DNA of 64,000 nucleotides from assembly GCF_030704535.1 (NCBI RefSeq), contig NC_081811.1, forward strand, positions 4,815,001 to 4,879,000. The letters run 5' to 3'. Under the pieces are notes generated by a model. That model saw only the letters and a program-made list of their open reading frames with translations, was not told the origin of the DNA and ran no database searches. The position numbers and the translations under genes were made by a program. Of this stretch, positions 35,562-48,400 are shown in pieces. The stretch is from Vitis vinifera. Lineage: Eukaryota; Streptophyta; Magnoliopsida; Vitales; Vitaceae. Numbering within the stretch: the first letter of the stretch is position 1; each line of letters begins with the position of its first letter.

Positions 35562-38500
35562 ATGTATGAGAAGCAACAGGCGCCAGTGCCTCTCCTACCT
35601 TGCTTCATCTCCATTTCTGTAATCTTGAGTGTGTGTTTTCCCTTGAATGTTGAGTGTGGGTGCAGCAGAAGCCCAGTCATATTCAACATGGGCGACTCCA
35701 ACTCTGATACGGGCGGCTTCTATTCTGGGCTTGGAATCATCATGCCACCCCCTGAAGGGCGTGCCTTCTTTCACAAGTTCGCTGGCAGATTATCCGATGG
35801 AAGATTGATCATTGATTTTCTCTGTGAGTTATTCACTTTCACTTCTCTACCATTTTCATGTTTCTTTGTATTTTACTATTTTTAGGTGTACAGAGGGAGC
35901 ACTGTTTTTAACTGGGTATGAAACCCCTCCTACTCCTACCAACCTTTTGCAGAACAAAACCCACAACTTTTTTTTTTTAATTGTATTATTCACTCCAACG
36001 TTTTTTAAATTGAAAATGGAAAGATTTTGAAAATTGTTTTTAGATGAGTGTTTATTTGATATTATTTTTAATTATTGAAAGGCATATAGCTTTTAAAAAG
36101 TTAGAGCTGGTGGTGTTTGTTTTTTTGGCTTTTTGCTGAAAACCATTTAGTTTTAGAATTTAGGTTGTTTGTTTTTTTACTTTTTCATGACTTATTATAA
36201 ACTTTTTACTAAATAGAAAAAGTCAAAATATGTGGCTTTTTCTAAATAGAAAAAATAACACTGATTTTTTTTACTTTTTAATACTTAATAGAAATAAAAT
36301 ACTACAAAAACAAACAACCTAATATTTAATACTATTAAGTATTAAGGTTCTATTTAGAATTAAGTAAAAAAACAAACGCCACCTTAAGTGGTGTTTGTTT
36401 TTTTGGCTTTTTGCTAAAAACCATTTAGTTTTAGAATTTAGGTTGTTTGTTTTTTTTACTTTTTCATGACTTATTATAAACTTTTTACTAAATAGAAAAA
36501 ATTATAATACGTGGCTTTTTCTAAATAGAAAAAATAACATAATAGTTTTTTTAACTTTTTAATACTTAATAGAAATAAAATACTACAAAAACAAACAACC
36601 TAATATTTAATACTATTAAAGATTAAGGTTCTATTTAGAATTAAGTAAAAAAACAAACACCACCTTATTTTGTAATTTATAATTGGTTTTTGAACTCATT
36701 TTGATCTTTGTGCTTGAAATTGAATGAATCATTTTTTTTTTTTTTTTTTCAAAAGTGAAAACATTTATGCAAGTTGATTTTTATTTTTTGAGAAGAAGAT
36801 GTAATTTTAAATTTTAATGCCACTAGTTCACATGAGTTGGGCCCACACAAGATTGGAACCCAGTCCATCACGCGGAGGACTTGGACAGGCCTCCTCAAGT
36901 CTACAAAAACAATGGAAAATTATTGGGCGACAAGCGTATAGTATTTGTCCGCCATCCTTGTTTTTTAATTATTATTTAATATTCTTTTATCCCGTGGAGA
37001 ATATTCACTGATTTTGACAGATCACCAAATTCCGTGTGAGGTCCACTCTTCACTTCTCTGCCGACGACGTGGGTCTATGGGCCGGGCCGTCTCAATTAGT
37101 TAGGCTCATTGAGAGCACTCCATCAACCAAGCCCAATAAAACTCCAACCGACATTTAGCCCACTGCAGCTCACTATTTTCCTTTTTTTTTTTTTTTTCTT
37201 AATGTCATATTAATGAAATTCACTCCAATAACGACAGGTGAAAATTTGAATACGAATTATTTGACGCCATACCTAGAATCACTGGGCCCAAATTTCTCAA
37301 ATGGAGCTAATTTTGCAATAAGTGGCTCAAGAACTCTACCCAGATATGATCCTTTTAGTTTAGGCGTTCAAGGTCGCCAGCTCTTTCGATTTCAAACTCG
37401 ATCCATTGAGCTCACATCAAAAGGTATGTTCTTGAATCATACTTAATTTTATTCTTTTAATACTCTTTTTGTTTTTTATTTTTTTGAAAGGGTTAATATT
37501 TAGAGTAGTTTCTCATAATTTTAACTTATGTGATACAAATTTTTATTTAGGTGTCAAAGGTTTGATCGGGGAAGAGGACTTCAAAAATGCGCTTTATATG
37601 ATAGACATTGGACAAAATGATCTTGTTGGACCATTCAGTTACCTGCCATATCCACAAGTCATTGAAAAAATTCCAACTTTTATTGCGGAAATCAAATTTG
37701 CTATTTTGGTGAGTCTTTTGCTTCTTATTTTTATTATAGTAAGAAAAATATTAATGTAACAATACTAAACTTAGAATTTAAGCAGTTAAATAAAGATATA
37801 AATGTATGAGATCGGGATAATCAAGATGTAGAAAAAATAAGATTCATATATAATATAAACGAATAAAACTCGTTCATAAAGTAATAAGACTTGAGTTGTA
37901 CATGTAACACCACTTAATTGATGGTGCTTGTTTAATAGATATCGAGTTCAATATTGTAGAGGATCCTTATATGAATGTAGTACTTGAAATGTTTCAATCG
38001 CATACCATTCAATCCTTAGGGTCTACCTACAATATAGATTTATACTTTTTTCGATACCTATTGAAAAGACATCACCAATTAGGTGGTGTCACATATTCCC
38101 ATTCAAACCCATTGTTTGTACTATAATCTTATTTATTTATATCTTTATACAGGTGTTTGTACTCTTATTTAAAAGCCAATATCTTATCATATATATTCAA
38201 TGATTTAGATTTTTTGTTGTATAGCTACCTATAGGTATTTAGAGTAAGAATCGAAAACACAGAAAATTTGGAGCTAAAAATTGTATACATTTCATTGTTG
38301 AAAAATCTGAATTTATATAGGAAAAGAAACAAACAAAGCCAAAAAATCTACTCACATATCTTCAACAGATTTTTAATTGCATTACTAAGTCAAATATGAA
38401 TTTAAAAAAAATTAAAACTAAACTAAAAAACTGCTCCTGCAATCTTGCAAATATTCTCAACAGAATAATAGTTCTAAGTGTTTTCCTAATCCTTATCTAA

Positions 38501-39222
38501 CACAAAACAATGGTATGATCAATGTTTGTGAAGTACTTCTTCTATACTAGTAGCATATGGTAATAAATATATTCTTTTTCTTGCATATGTTTTTTCTATT
38601 TTTCCTTCTGATTTCTCTTGAACCAAACACCCAAGAGCATATATCAACATGGTGGGAAGAAATTCTGGGTACATAATACAGGGCCCTTCGGTTGTTTGCC
38701 TCAACAACTTGCTACAACCAGCAAAAACGCCAGTGACATCGACCAGTATGGATGCCTTCAATCTAGAAATGATGGAGCAAGAGAGTTTAATAAGCAATTA
38801 AAAGCTTTGTGTGAAGAACTAAGAGATGAAATCAAGGATGCCACCATTGTATATGTTGATATATTCGCCATCAAGTATGATCTCATTGCTAATTCCACAC
38901 TATATGGTGAGTTTTTCCATTTAAGCTTCTGCCAATTGACTGAGAAGTTTAATGAATAACCAGGCATTAATTGAGGATATTGTGAGCAGGTTTCGAGAAT
39001 CCGTTGATGGCATGCTGTGGGTATGGAGGGCCACCATACAATTTTGATCCCAAATTTCAATGCACCGCTCCTGGATCCAATGTTTGTGAGGAAGGATCAA
39101 AATATATAAGCTGGGATGGAGTTCACTATACTGAAGCTGCCAATGCATTTGTGGCTTCAAAAATAGTCTCTACAGATTACTCCTCTCCACCCCTAAAGTT
39201 TGATTTCTTCTGTAAAACTTAG
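35562..39222 (+). CDS. ENOD8-like GDSL esterase/lipase, copy 2
   Basis: Five exons, 35562-35823, 37238-37423, 37551-37708, 38636-38906 and 38990-39222, join in frame to 369 residues. A hydrophobic signal peptide (about 1-31) precedes [20 protein letters not shown], with nucleophile Ser46. Block II NGANFAISGS, block [20 protein letters not shown] and the terminal DGVHYT (Asp335/His338) are intact. Exons 2, 3 and 4 have exactly the same lengths (186, 158, 271) as in copy 1, which points to tandem duplication. Intron 1 (1414 bp) holds a twin MITE, and intron 3 is 927 bp. The protein is predicted to be secreted; substrate unknown. The fragment at 30770-31000 is closest to the last exon of this copy. 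Confidence 0.93.
36109..36383. mobile_element. MITE, first of a twin pair, in GDSL copy 2 intron 1
   Basis: The element starts GGTGGTGTTTGTTTTTTTGG and ends AAAAAAACAAACGCCACC, so the ends are inverted repeats of about 17 bp. Length is about 275 bp with no coding capacity. The TIR resembles short hAT-type elements, but a flanking 8-bp duplication was not confirmed. Confidence 0.7.
36388..36664. mobile_element. MITE, second of a twin pair, in GDSL copy 2 intron 1
   Basis: Nearly the same sequence as the copy that ends four bases before it. It starts GTGGTGTTTGTTTTTTTGGC and ends AAAAACAAACACCACC, same orientation, about 277 bp. The two copies differ at only a few positions (for example AAGTCAAAATATGTG versus AATTATAATACGTG), so the duplication is rather young. 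Confidence 0.7.
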
Positions 39223-39539
39223 TTGACATGAATTTATGTAGCCATTTTGATCTGCAAGTTGAAATAAGATAGTTAATATATCGTCCTATGGGGCCGACTT
39301 TGAAGTGCTCCTTTCTTTATTCATTATTTCACATGAATCTGAGGATGAGTCAATGGCCATTGGGATATGGAGATGGGGTTTATTTTCTACATAGTTCCAG
39401 ACCCAACAGAGAACTCAAGACAGAAATTTAATTTAATAATTCATTTGGATCTGAGTCTATCCATCATATAAGGGCAGATCCAATACTGGCGAGTCAATGA
39501 GTTTTGGCCTGTGAGTGGAAAGGAGGAGAGGAAGGCAAA
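39223..39539. promoter_or_regulatory. Spacer and promoter of GDSL copy 3
   Basis: 317 bp between the stop codon of copy 2 and the start codon of copy 3. It contains the 3' end of one gene and the promoter of the next. A CATATAAGG sequence at 39465-39473 is a possible weak TATA signal. Confidence 0.4.
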
Positions 39540-41078
39540 ATGGTTTGCAGAGGGGCCCCTAAACACCTCATATTGCTTGTGTGGATGTGGGCTTTTCTTG
39601 GTATGTCTACACTCTCAGCATGTACTGAAGAGAGGCCAATCCTTGTGAACTTTGGTGATTCAAATTCGGATACTGGAGGGGTGCTAGCTGGTACCGGGCT
39701 ACCCATTGGCCTCCCCCATGGGATCACATTTTTCCACAGAGGCACTGGCCGATTAGGGGATGGCCGCCTTATAATCGACTTCTTCTGTAAGTCCAGTTCT
39801 CCGACAACCTTAGCGTATACTTAGTTTATACTGTATTGTATTAGTACTACAAATTCCTAGAAGTCAATACTTATTCCTTTGATGTGTAGAACAACAGAGT
39901 TTAAACTTTGGCTTAACCTATTCTGGTAGGTGAACACCTGAACTTGAGTTATTTGAGCCCATATTTGGACTCACTGGTACCAAATTTCTCAAGTGGAGTG
40001 AACTTTGCAGTAAGTGGGGCAACAACACTCCCCCAGTTTGTCCCCTTTGCTCTGGATGTTCAAATTCGCCAATTTATCCGCTTCAAAAATCGCTCCCAGG
40101 AACTCATATCACAGGGTATATTCACAATACAACTTCATACTCATCAACCAATATCTGCATTGTAGTGATAAATCTATAGAACTGTAGATACAATTACATT
40201 AAATAGCACAACCTGATATGCAGGTTCCAGAAATTTGATCAATGTAAAAGGGTTTCGTGATGCAATTTACATGATTGACATTGGGCAGAATGATCTGTTA
40301 CTGGCCTTGTATGCATCAAATTTAACCTATCCTCCAGTGCTGGAAAAAATCCCATCTTTTCTGGCAGAAATCAAATTAGCTATTCAAGTGAGTTGGATAT
40401 GGTGGATTTGGGCAGTTTTAAATGCATTACCAGCTCTTCTTATTTTGTTTGACCATATCAAATGTTTTCTCCCTTGTTTTGAGTGCAGAATCTGTACCAG
40501 TTTGGGGCAAGAAAATTCTGGATACATAATACTGGACCATTGGGTTGTGCCCCTAAGGAACTTGCCCTGCATCCCCATACTAACAGTGACCTTGATCGAA
40601 TTGGGTGCCTTGAAGTCCATAACAAAGTTGCAAAAGCCTTTAATAAAGGACTACGTGTTATCTGTGAAGAAATGAGATTGATGTATAAGGATGCAACCAT
40701 TGTGTATGTAGATATATATGCGATCAAGTACGATCTCTTTGACAAGTATAAGAAATATGGTAAGGTCATCAAGCTTTTGGATCGATGTTAGTTAAATAGA
40801 ATTCTTCTTTAATTGGTATTCTCTGATATTGTTCTATAGGTTTTGAAGCTCCATTTATGGCTTGTTGTGGATATGGAGGGCCTCCAAACAATTACGATAG
40901 AAAAGCAACATGCGGCCAGCCTGGTTACAGCATCTGCAAGAATGCATCCAGCTCCATAGTTTGGGATGGAGTTCACTACACCGAGGCTGCTAATCAGGTG
41001 TCCACAGCCAGTATTCTATCTGGGCACTATTCTACACCTCGAGTAAAGCTTGACCAACTCTGGCTGGCTTCTTTATGA
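39540..41078 (+). CDS. ENOD8-like GDSL esterase/lipase, copy 3
   Basis: Five exons, 39540-39786, 39930-40115, 40224-40387, 40489-40759 and 40840-41078, join in frame to 368 residues. The frame is open upstream but the first ATG is at 39540. Residues 1-27 are a signal peptide. Nucleophile Ser41 lies in [10 protein letters not shown], followed by [39 protein letters not shown] and DGVHYT (Asp332/His335). Exons 2 and 4 have the same lengths as in copies 1 and 2; exon 3 is six bases longer. The protein is clearly more diverged, and its C-terminus ends [11 protein letters not shown] in place of the FDFFC tail. Introns are short and free of repeats, unlike those of its neighbours. Confidence 0.93.
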
Positions 41079-44000
41079 GCAAGGCCAATGTAAGAAGGCA
41101 GTATTGTATGCCTACTTTTATCAAAGTGATGTTACTATACAAAATTTTCAAGTGAATTTCAATTCCCTAACCTTAGAGAATTTTTCATGGTATATTCTAG
41201 AGCAATGATTTGAAAAGTCTATTCACAGACTATTTTACATATGAAAAAAGGAAAAAAAAAATAGTGTTCCAAATATATTAGGGTGGAGTAATCCATCCAA
41301 AGCACCATCACCCACCATCAATGGCCTACCACTTAGTCAATGGTTGATACTTAGAATGATACATCTTCCTTTATTCACACTGTGGTTTGTCTTTGCCATA
41401 CAACTTCTCAATGATTTTGGATGATCCCATGAGTAAGAATAAAGTCTTGTGCTAGACAGAATCATTTGAATGCAACACAGAAATAGAAAAATAAAAAAAA
41501 AAACCAAAGGAGAAAGAAGGAAAAGGAGAACTTCTCTCAATATTGGAGGGGAATCCTTGTCCATGTAAACTTTTCCTACATCTTTTTTGAATGCATTCTT
41601 AATGGATTGAAGTGCCTTGACATCCTTGAAAGTGCTGAATGGTTCCAAAATTCAAAGGTTTGAATGTTTGAAATAGACAAAAGGCAAAATAATTAATAGG
41701 GACTATTGATTGTGGAGGCCTCTTGTCACTAAGATGTTGATATATATAAAAACTTAATGATGTTCCAAGCCAATAATTCAAGGGCTAGAAAGTATGCAAT
41801 GGACTCACAAACTTGTAACTGTGTATATAGAAATATGCGTGCTTTTTCTTTACATCTAATTCAAATGCTATCATTGCTTCTCTTTTGTTGGGAATCTCTC
41901 TCAACCTCAGCAGGAAGAAGGCTCTTTGATTGGTGTCATTAGTTTATACAAAGCCCCAAGGTTGATCGAAGGGACCAAGCTACTTAGAATAGGTCCATTA
42001 TCAAAACTGCATGTTATCATCATACTTAGTTTCTAAAAACTTATTTCTAATGTGATGTAGAACAAGCACTCTGGCCTGTACAATGTACCAGAATTGTGTT
42101 TCTGCATTTCCCATTTTTATCGACCCAATAGCGCTCCATCATTTGACTGCCCAATACTAAATCTTCACTACCAAGCAAAAACATCAATAATGAATATGTG
42201 ATGTAGACCACATGCCAAGTACCTAACTGTATGATGTATGAGAAGCTCTTTACCAGTAACATATCACTGAAAAGCCTTAGAATCCATTGCCAATGATTTT
42301 CTTCTAGGGGCTAAAAGGGGCTTCCTTTGTTGTGTAAAAACCCAATTTTTCGGAAAATTTTGTTTAGATCTTCTAGGAAAATTCCATTCATGGTCATTGA
42401 GGTTTTTGGACTTTTCTTGTAATTATTATTATAAACTTTGGGTTGAAGAATTATTATCATTCATTTTTGTCTATTCTCTTTCAGTGGATTCATTGAATTT
42501 TAGGGTTGATCCAAGTTCAAGACTTTTGAGTTTTGGGTTCATCTTTTGGGTCTTTTGCACCCACCCACCTGCCTAACAGGTTAAGACAACACAAAAGGGG
42601 ATATTGGTGGATATCTTTGAATCTGAAAGTGATGCTCTTTAATAATCACCCTTAGGTGGAGTTGATGATAGAAATTTATTCTATTGGGGGTTTGTTTGTT
42701 TTCTCTCTTTAGTTCTCCTTCATTGCTTTCCTCTTTGGCTGTCTTTTTTAATATCATCACTGATGGTAGTAGTAGGAATTATAGCTATGATGAACACATT
42801 GATGATGGTGACCTGCAAAGTAAATTTTTTTTAATTCTATTTGTCAAATGTAAAAAAGAAAGACAAGAAAATTAACAGGATTCTATCTCGTTGATTCCTC
42901 ATCATTGGCAAAAATTAAGGCATATTCCTGACTGAGGTAGAGCCAGGCCAAGGCAGGCATATGTGAATTTGGTAAACTGATAATATGTGCATTAAACAAT
43001 TATGTAAATGTACTACATGCGTTTGCACGATATCGGATTTGCATCATACTTCATTGTCTTTTTATGACTTTTGGCCATCCAGGAAGGTTTATATAATAAA
43101 AAGTATCAAAGTCTGAAAGAAAACTTTATCATATACTCCTTTTTTTCCACTAACATTGCAGGTTTGAAAAGCAGAGTATCTACCATAATTAATGTTTTAC
43201 TACCCTTCTGGAATGAGTTAGGTGAAGATGAAGATCTATGTATCATATTAGAACAGAGATCATATTATGACAATGCCAATTGGCCCTGCTGACAGCACTT
43301 AATGACAAGTCTAGGTTTGGCACAAGTAGGATCTTGGTCTCGTCTTTTGCTTTGTCTGTGGAATAGCATCAATAATGTTGTTATGTTAGATGCCCATAAC
43401 AAGTGGACTAGAAGATTGTTCATTGGAGTAACCTCAGGTTTCCTTAAGAGAGTGGTACAGGAGTGAGTGCCAAGGATAGCCAAAATGAGCTGTTCAAGGC
43501 ACATGGGAGAGAATATAATATACAGAATGGCTTTGACATCACCCCCTTCTTCGTTTTAAGTCCAATCTCAAGAGGGGCAGAGTATTAAAGGATTTTTGTT
43601 TGATATGGCTCCAAATCTGAAAATGAATCTATTGGATGGAACAGCTATGGTTCGACTAGAGTAGACGGTATTGAGAATGCATGCAAGGGAGGGAGCTCCA
43701 GCAGCCCAGCTTATTCCCCCCGTCCCATGTCCGAATCCACTTGGCTTGCTGTCCTTGCTGGTCTTCTGGATGGAGCATGCATGAGCTTGTTACATTGACA
43801 TTATTATTTTAAAGAAACCGAAAAGAAAGGAGAGTCAATGGAATCATTTTCAGAACATGGCATGTGGGGGCATCTTGTTAGGTTATATATATTGAAATTG
43901 GTGTAGTTCTTGCCGACTTTGGATTAAATTTGTGATGGTATTCCTGACTGATTCTCATATTACATTTATGGTTATGCCTTGGGTTGGAAAAAGTTCCAAA

Positions 44001-45465
44001 CCCCATTGGAAAGTAGCTAAATCAGGCTATGTGTTGCTGTCTTTTTCTTGTTAGATATTGTAGATGCTGGACAATCCAGTCACTTGAAGGCAGGTCATCT
44101 GCTGATGATAGGGGGTTGGGGACAACACTATGAGTCTAACAAGATTTCTTAATAAGGAAAAAAAAAAATCCACGTTTTTCACATCAATTATGTGATTATA
44201 AGACCTCAAATAATGTTTACAATAAACTCTCAAATAAGATCATATTTAATCTGGACAGAGTCCTGTTCTCCACAAAAATGAAAGAAGTTATTTTATTGTT
44301 CTTAATCTTCCATAAAGAAATCATGGGAAAAATCCAAGTTCTTGAGTAATATTATTCTCACGCAATGAAGCATATGATGCAAAAAAGAAAGTATCTTTCA
44401 GATTACATGGATTTAAAGACAAATTCATTCACTGTAAGCATCCATTTGAGAGAATCTGTCCTCTCCAACAATAAGATACGGTTGAATTATTCATGCTCTG
44501 GGAATTTAGAGCAGCAGGGTCTCCCCCTAAGTTTGTTCTTTCCCATTCATTTTGTGGCGGGCAGGGAAGGTGCTTAATCAAATTATTGTATCTTCAATGT
44601 CATTTTCATGGAGATTATATGGTAGGCTAAAAGCTCTTATTTATTTATTTATTTTTTATGTTCTACTTTGTCAATGTTCATAAGTCCTCTTGATGCTGAA
44701 AGGAGATGATTTAAGGGGAGGACTTCATTTATGCTTGGTATAATAATAGGAAGATAATATAATGTATGTTTAGATTTGGCAACTTGGGCTACTTCAAATT
44801 TCAACGCCAGCTTGTTTCGAACTGTCTCTTTTTTTTTCCTTAGGGTTGATAGCTTTTGATGCAAATGACATAAATTGTAAAATATACTATTGTATGTATG
44901 CTTTGCTTAGCAAAGAAAGATGGCGAGTTCGCTTTCGTTCCCTTTTCAGCCTCATCTCTCTCTCTGTCAAAATCTACAGTGCCTGCTCTTTTTTCAACCC
45001 TTTTGAAGCTTATATATTTGTAGTTTTCCTCTCTCCCTTCTATGCAAACACATTGATTGCAGTAAGCATTTCCAGAGGTTTGAGACCTCTTGTGCTTTTG
45101 ATTCAATCATCAGCTGCTCTGCTCTCCTGAATTTAAACTCATAGCTGATGCATTGAATGATGTAATCTGGTTCAAGTATTCAAGTTTGGCACATTTTGAA
45201 AGCTGATGTCTGGTTTGACCTTTCTGTGTATCTCCATTTTGATTGATCTCTTCCTGTGTCAAGTTCTTCACCGTGAGTCTTTTGATACAGAATCTTGGAT
45301 ACCCAAGTCATGTGATTTATGGATATCGATAGCATCCTAACTGTGAAAGCCCAAGGGATCCTTGAAGGGTATTCCTCATCCTTTTCAGTGTCGTATTTCT
45401 TTTTCTGTTAGAAGCCATTTGGGAAGCAAGAGTACGTAGTCGCTGAGTTTTAAGTAGGAAGAGCC
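41079..45465. other. 4.4 kb region without a supported gene; BOR promoter at its end
   Basis: No protein family or RNA gene is recognised. Open frames at 41337-41648 and 43265-43504 (minus) and 44846-45130 (plus) have no visible domain. The last few hundred bases must hold the promoter and leader of the BOR gene. Small pyrimidine-rich stretches occur near 42690-42740 and 44950-44970. Parts may be decayed repeats, but borders were not seen. Confidence 0.4.
45160..45165 (+). promoter_or_regulatory. AUG-UAA minimal uORF upstream of BOR
   Basis: ATGTAA lies 301 bp before the BOR start codon. In Arabidopsis, boron-dependent ribosome stalling at AUG-UAA controls NIP5;1, and short uORFs control BOR1. 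Whether this hexamer is in the mature BOR leader is unknown, since the transcription start cannot be read from the sequence. Confidence 0.35.
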
Positions 45466-48400
45466 ATGGAGGAGACTTTTGTACCATTTCGTGGAATAAA
45501 GAATGATCTTCGAGGAAGATTGATGTGCTACAAGCAAGATTGGGCTGGTGGATTCAGAGCAGGCTTCCGGTATATACTCACTTTATCTTTGCTAGTCACA
45601 TTCTCTAATCATCTCGTCTATGTTGTTCACTTCTTATGTTGTTGGCTTTGTATTGACCTCATCGCGTGATACTTAATTGTTTTCAGGATTTTGGCCCCTA
45701 CCACGTACATATTCTTTGCTTCTGCTATCCCGGTCATTTCATTTGGTGAACAACTGGAGAGAAATACTGGTATTCAAAGCAAACTGTTAAATTAGACATC
45801 TTGAGTAATACTTCAAAATTCTGATAGACCTTTATCTTTTCCAGACTTATTGACCTTCATTTTAGCATAGAAACGATTAGAAAATGATAATATTTCTTCA
45901 CCTTGATCATGCAGAAGGAGTTCTGACTGCAGTTCAGACCTTGGCATCCACAGCAATTTGTGGGATTATACACTCCATCATTGGAGGACAACCCCTGCTG
46001 ATCTTAGGAGTTGCAGAGCCCACTGTCATCATGTACACATTCATGTTCAATTTTGCCAAGGAGAGACCAGATTTGGGCCGGAAGCTGTTTCTAGCATGGA
46101 CTGGATGGTGATCTATCTCCTCTCATTTTCATGATAATTATATACTTAGTTTATGCTCTTAATGTATCTTCCACAATATTGATTCGAATTCCTTGTGTGG
46201 ACTTCAGTTTCCTGTTTATAGCTTATAAGTACTTACCTGAAACATTTGATGCTTTTCAGGGTATGTGTGTGGACTGCATTCTTGCTGTTCTTACTGGCTA
46301 TCTTAGGAGCTTGCTCCATTATCAATAGGTTTACCCGTGTGGCAGGAGAATTGTTTGGTCTGCTCATCGCTATGCTCTTCATGCAGCAAGCTATTAAGGT
46401 AAGAAATATTTTGATCATCTTCAATTCTGTTCTATTCTTTATTTTCCTCTGTAGGTTGTTAGTGTAAAACTACCTACTTACACCTTCTCATCCCTTATTC
46501 AACTTCTGCATACTGCTTGAAGATGGTTCTGTGAATTACTTCAATCATTTGTCATATTTTTCATTTGTTGTTTTGTGAGTTCTCTCTAGGGAATTGTGGA
46601 TGAGTTTCGCATACCAAAACAAGAAAATGCCAAGTTAACAGAGTTCATACCTTCATGGAGATTCGCAAATGGGATGTTTGCTTTGGTTCTCTCATTTGGC
46701 CTTCTGCTCACAGCATTAAGAAGCCGAAAAGCAAGGTCATGGAGATATGGGACTGGTCAGTATGTGTCAAGTGTTTCTGGTGATCTGGAAATTAACTGGA
46801 CTAGGCTTTGACTAATTCACGGATCTTGTTGCTTATGAATTGGCAACTTTTTCTTTTCTGTGAATATGTTTAAAATTTTTAAGCTTGGTTTTCCCAGGTT
46901 GGCTTCGGAGCCTTATAGCAGACTATGGTGTGCCCCTTATGGTTCTAATCTGGACAGCGGTTTCCTACATACCTGCTGGAAGCGTTCCAAAAGGAATTCC
47001 ACGACGCCTTGTCAGCCCAAATCCATGGTCACCTGGTGCATACGAGAATTGGACTGTCATTAAGGCATGTTAATAAAGTCTTCTAGTTCCCCAAGCTCCT
47101 TGTATGTCTCATTAGACCATCAAAACTGATGATTTATAATTCAAACTGGCAGGACATGCTTGATGTGCCAGTTCTCTATATAGTCGGAGCTTTTATTCCA
47201 GCGACGATGATCGCAGTGCTTTACTATTTTGACCATAGTGTAGCATCTCAACTTGCTCAGCAGAAAGAATTCAATTTGAGAAAGCCACCATCTTTCCATT
47301 ATGACTTGCTTCTTTTAGGGTTCTTGGTATGAGAGCTTTTACTATGTTTTTCACTTGTGACCCCTACTCATTTTTTTAGATGTTTGAATTCCCGTTTCTT
47401 GATGGCAGACCATTATGTGTGGTCTTATTGGAATCCCTCCATCAAATGGTGTGATCCCACAATCTCCAATGCATACAAAAAGTCTGGCTACTCTTAAACA
47501 TCAGGTAATCTACTGTAAAGCCCAGTGGTAAATTTAGCGGCTCTTCTCTTTAGATACTTGAACAAAGCTGGTTTTCTTAGACTAATATCTTCCCATTGTG
47601 CAGTTGCTTCGTAACCGTCTTGTTGCAACAGCACGCATAAGTATGAGAAAGAACTCAAGCTTAAGTCAATTGTATGGAAATATGCAAGAAGCTTATCAGC
47701 AAATGCAGACCCCTTTGATCTACCAGGAGCCCTCAGCTCGAGTAAGATTGTGTCATTTTTTTTTTCAGTTTAAATTTCAATAGAATACAGATTTGCATTC
47801 AAATGATTTATAGGCTTTGTGGGCTCCAAAGAGTCTGACTACTAATAAGCAACTTGACTCCAATAAAATCATGATTTTTTTTCATCAAACTGAAGATCCC
47901 CTAATCTTGGTAAGACTAAACTACATGAATTCCGTGAGCAGGGACTAAAGGAGTTAAAAGAATCAACAATTCAATTGGCTTCAAGCATGGGGGCAATTGA
48001 TGCCCCAGTTGATGAGACGGTATTTGATGTTGAGAAGGAGATTGATGACCTACTGCCTGTGGAGGTGAAAGAACAGCGCCTGAGCAACTTGCTTCAAGCC
48101 GCAGCAGTTGGTGGATGTGTTGCAGCCATGCCTATCCTTAAAATGATCCCAACCTCAGTACTTTGGGGCTACTTTGCCTTCATGGCCATTGAAAGTTTAC
48201 CAGGTAACCAGTTTTGGGAAAGGATTTTATTGCTCTTCACCGCACCAAGCAGAAGATACAAGTAAACCGCCTAATGCCCTTTTCTTTAACATCTTTCAAG
48301 TTTCCTACTCTCTTCCCCATGTCTAAGAAAATCACCTTCTTTCCCGCAGAGTTCTAGAGGAGTATCATGCCACCTTCGTGGAAACTGTGCCTTTCAAGAG

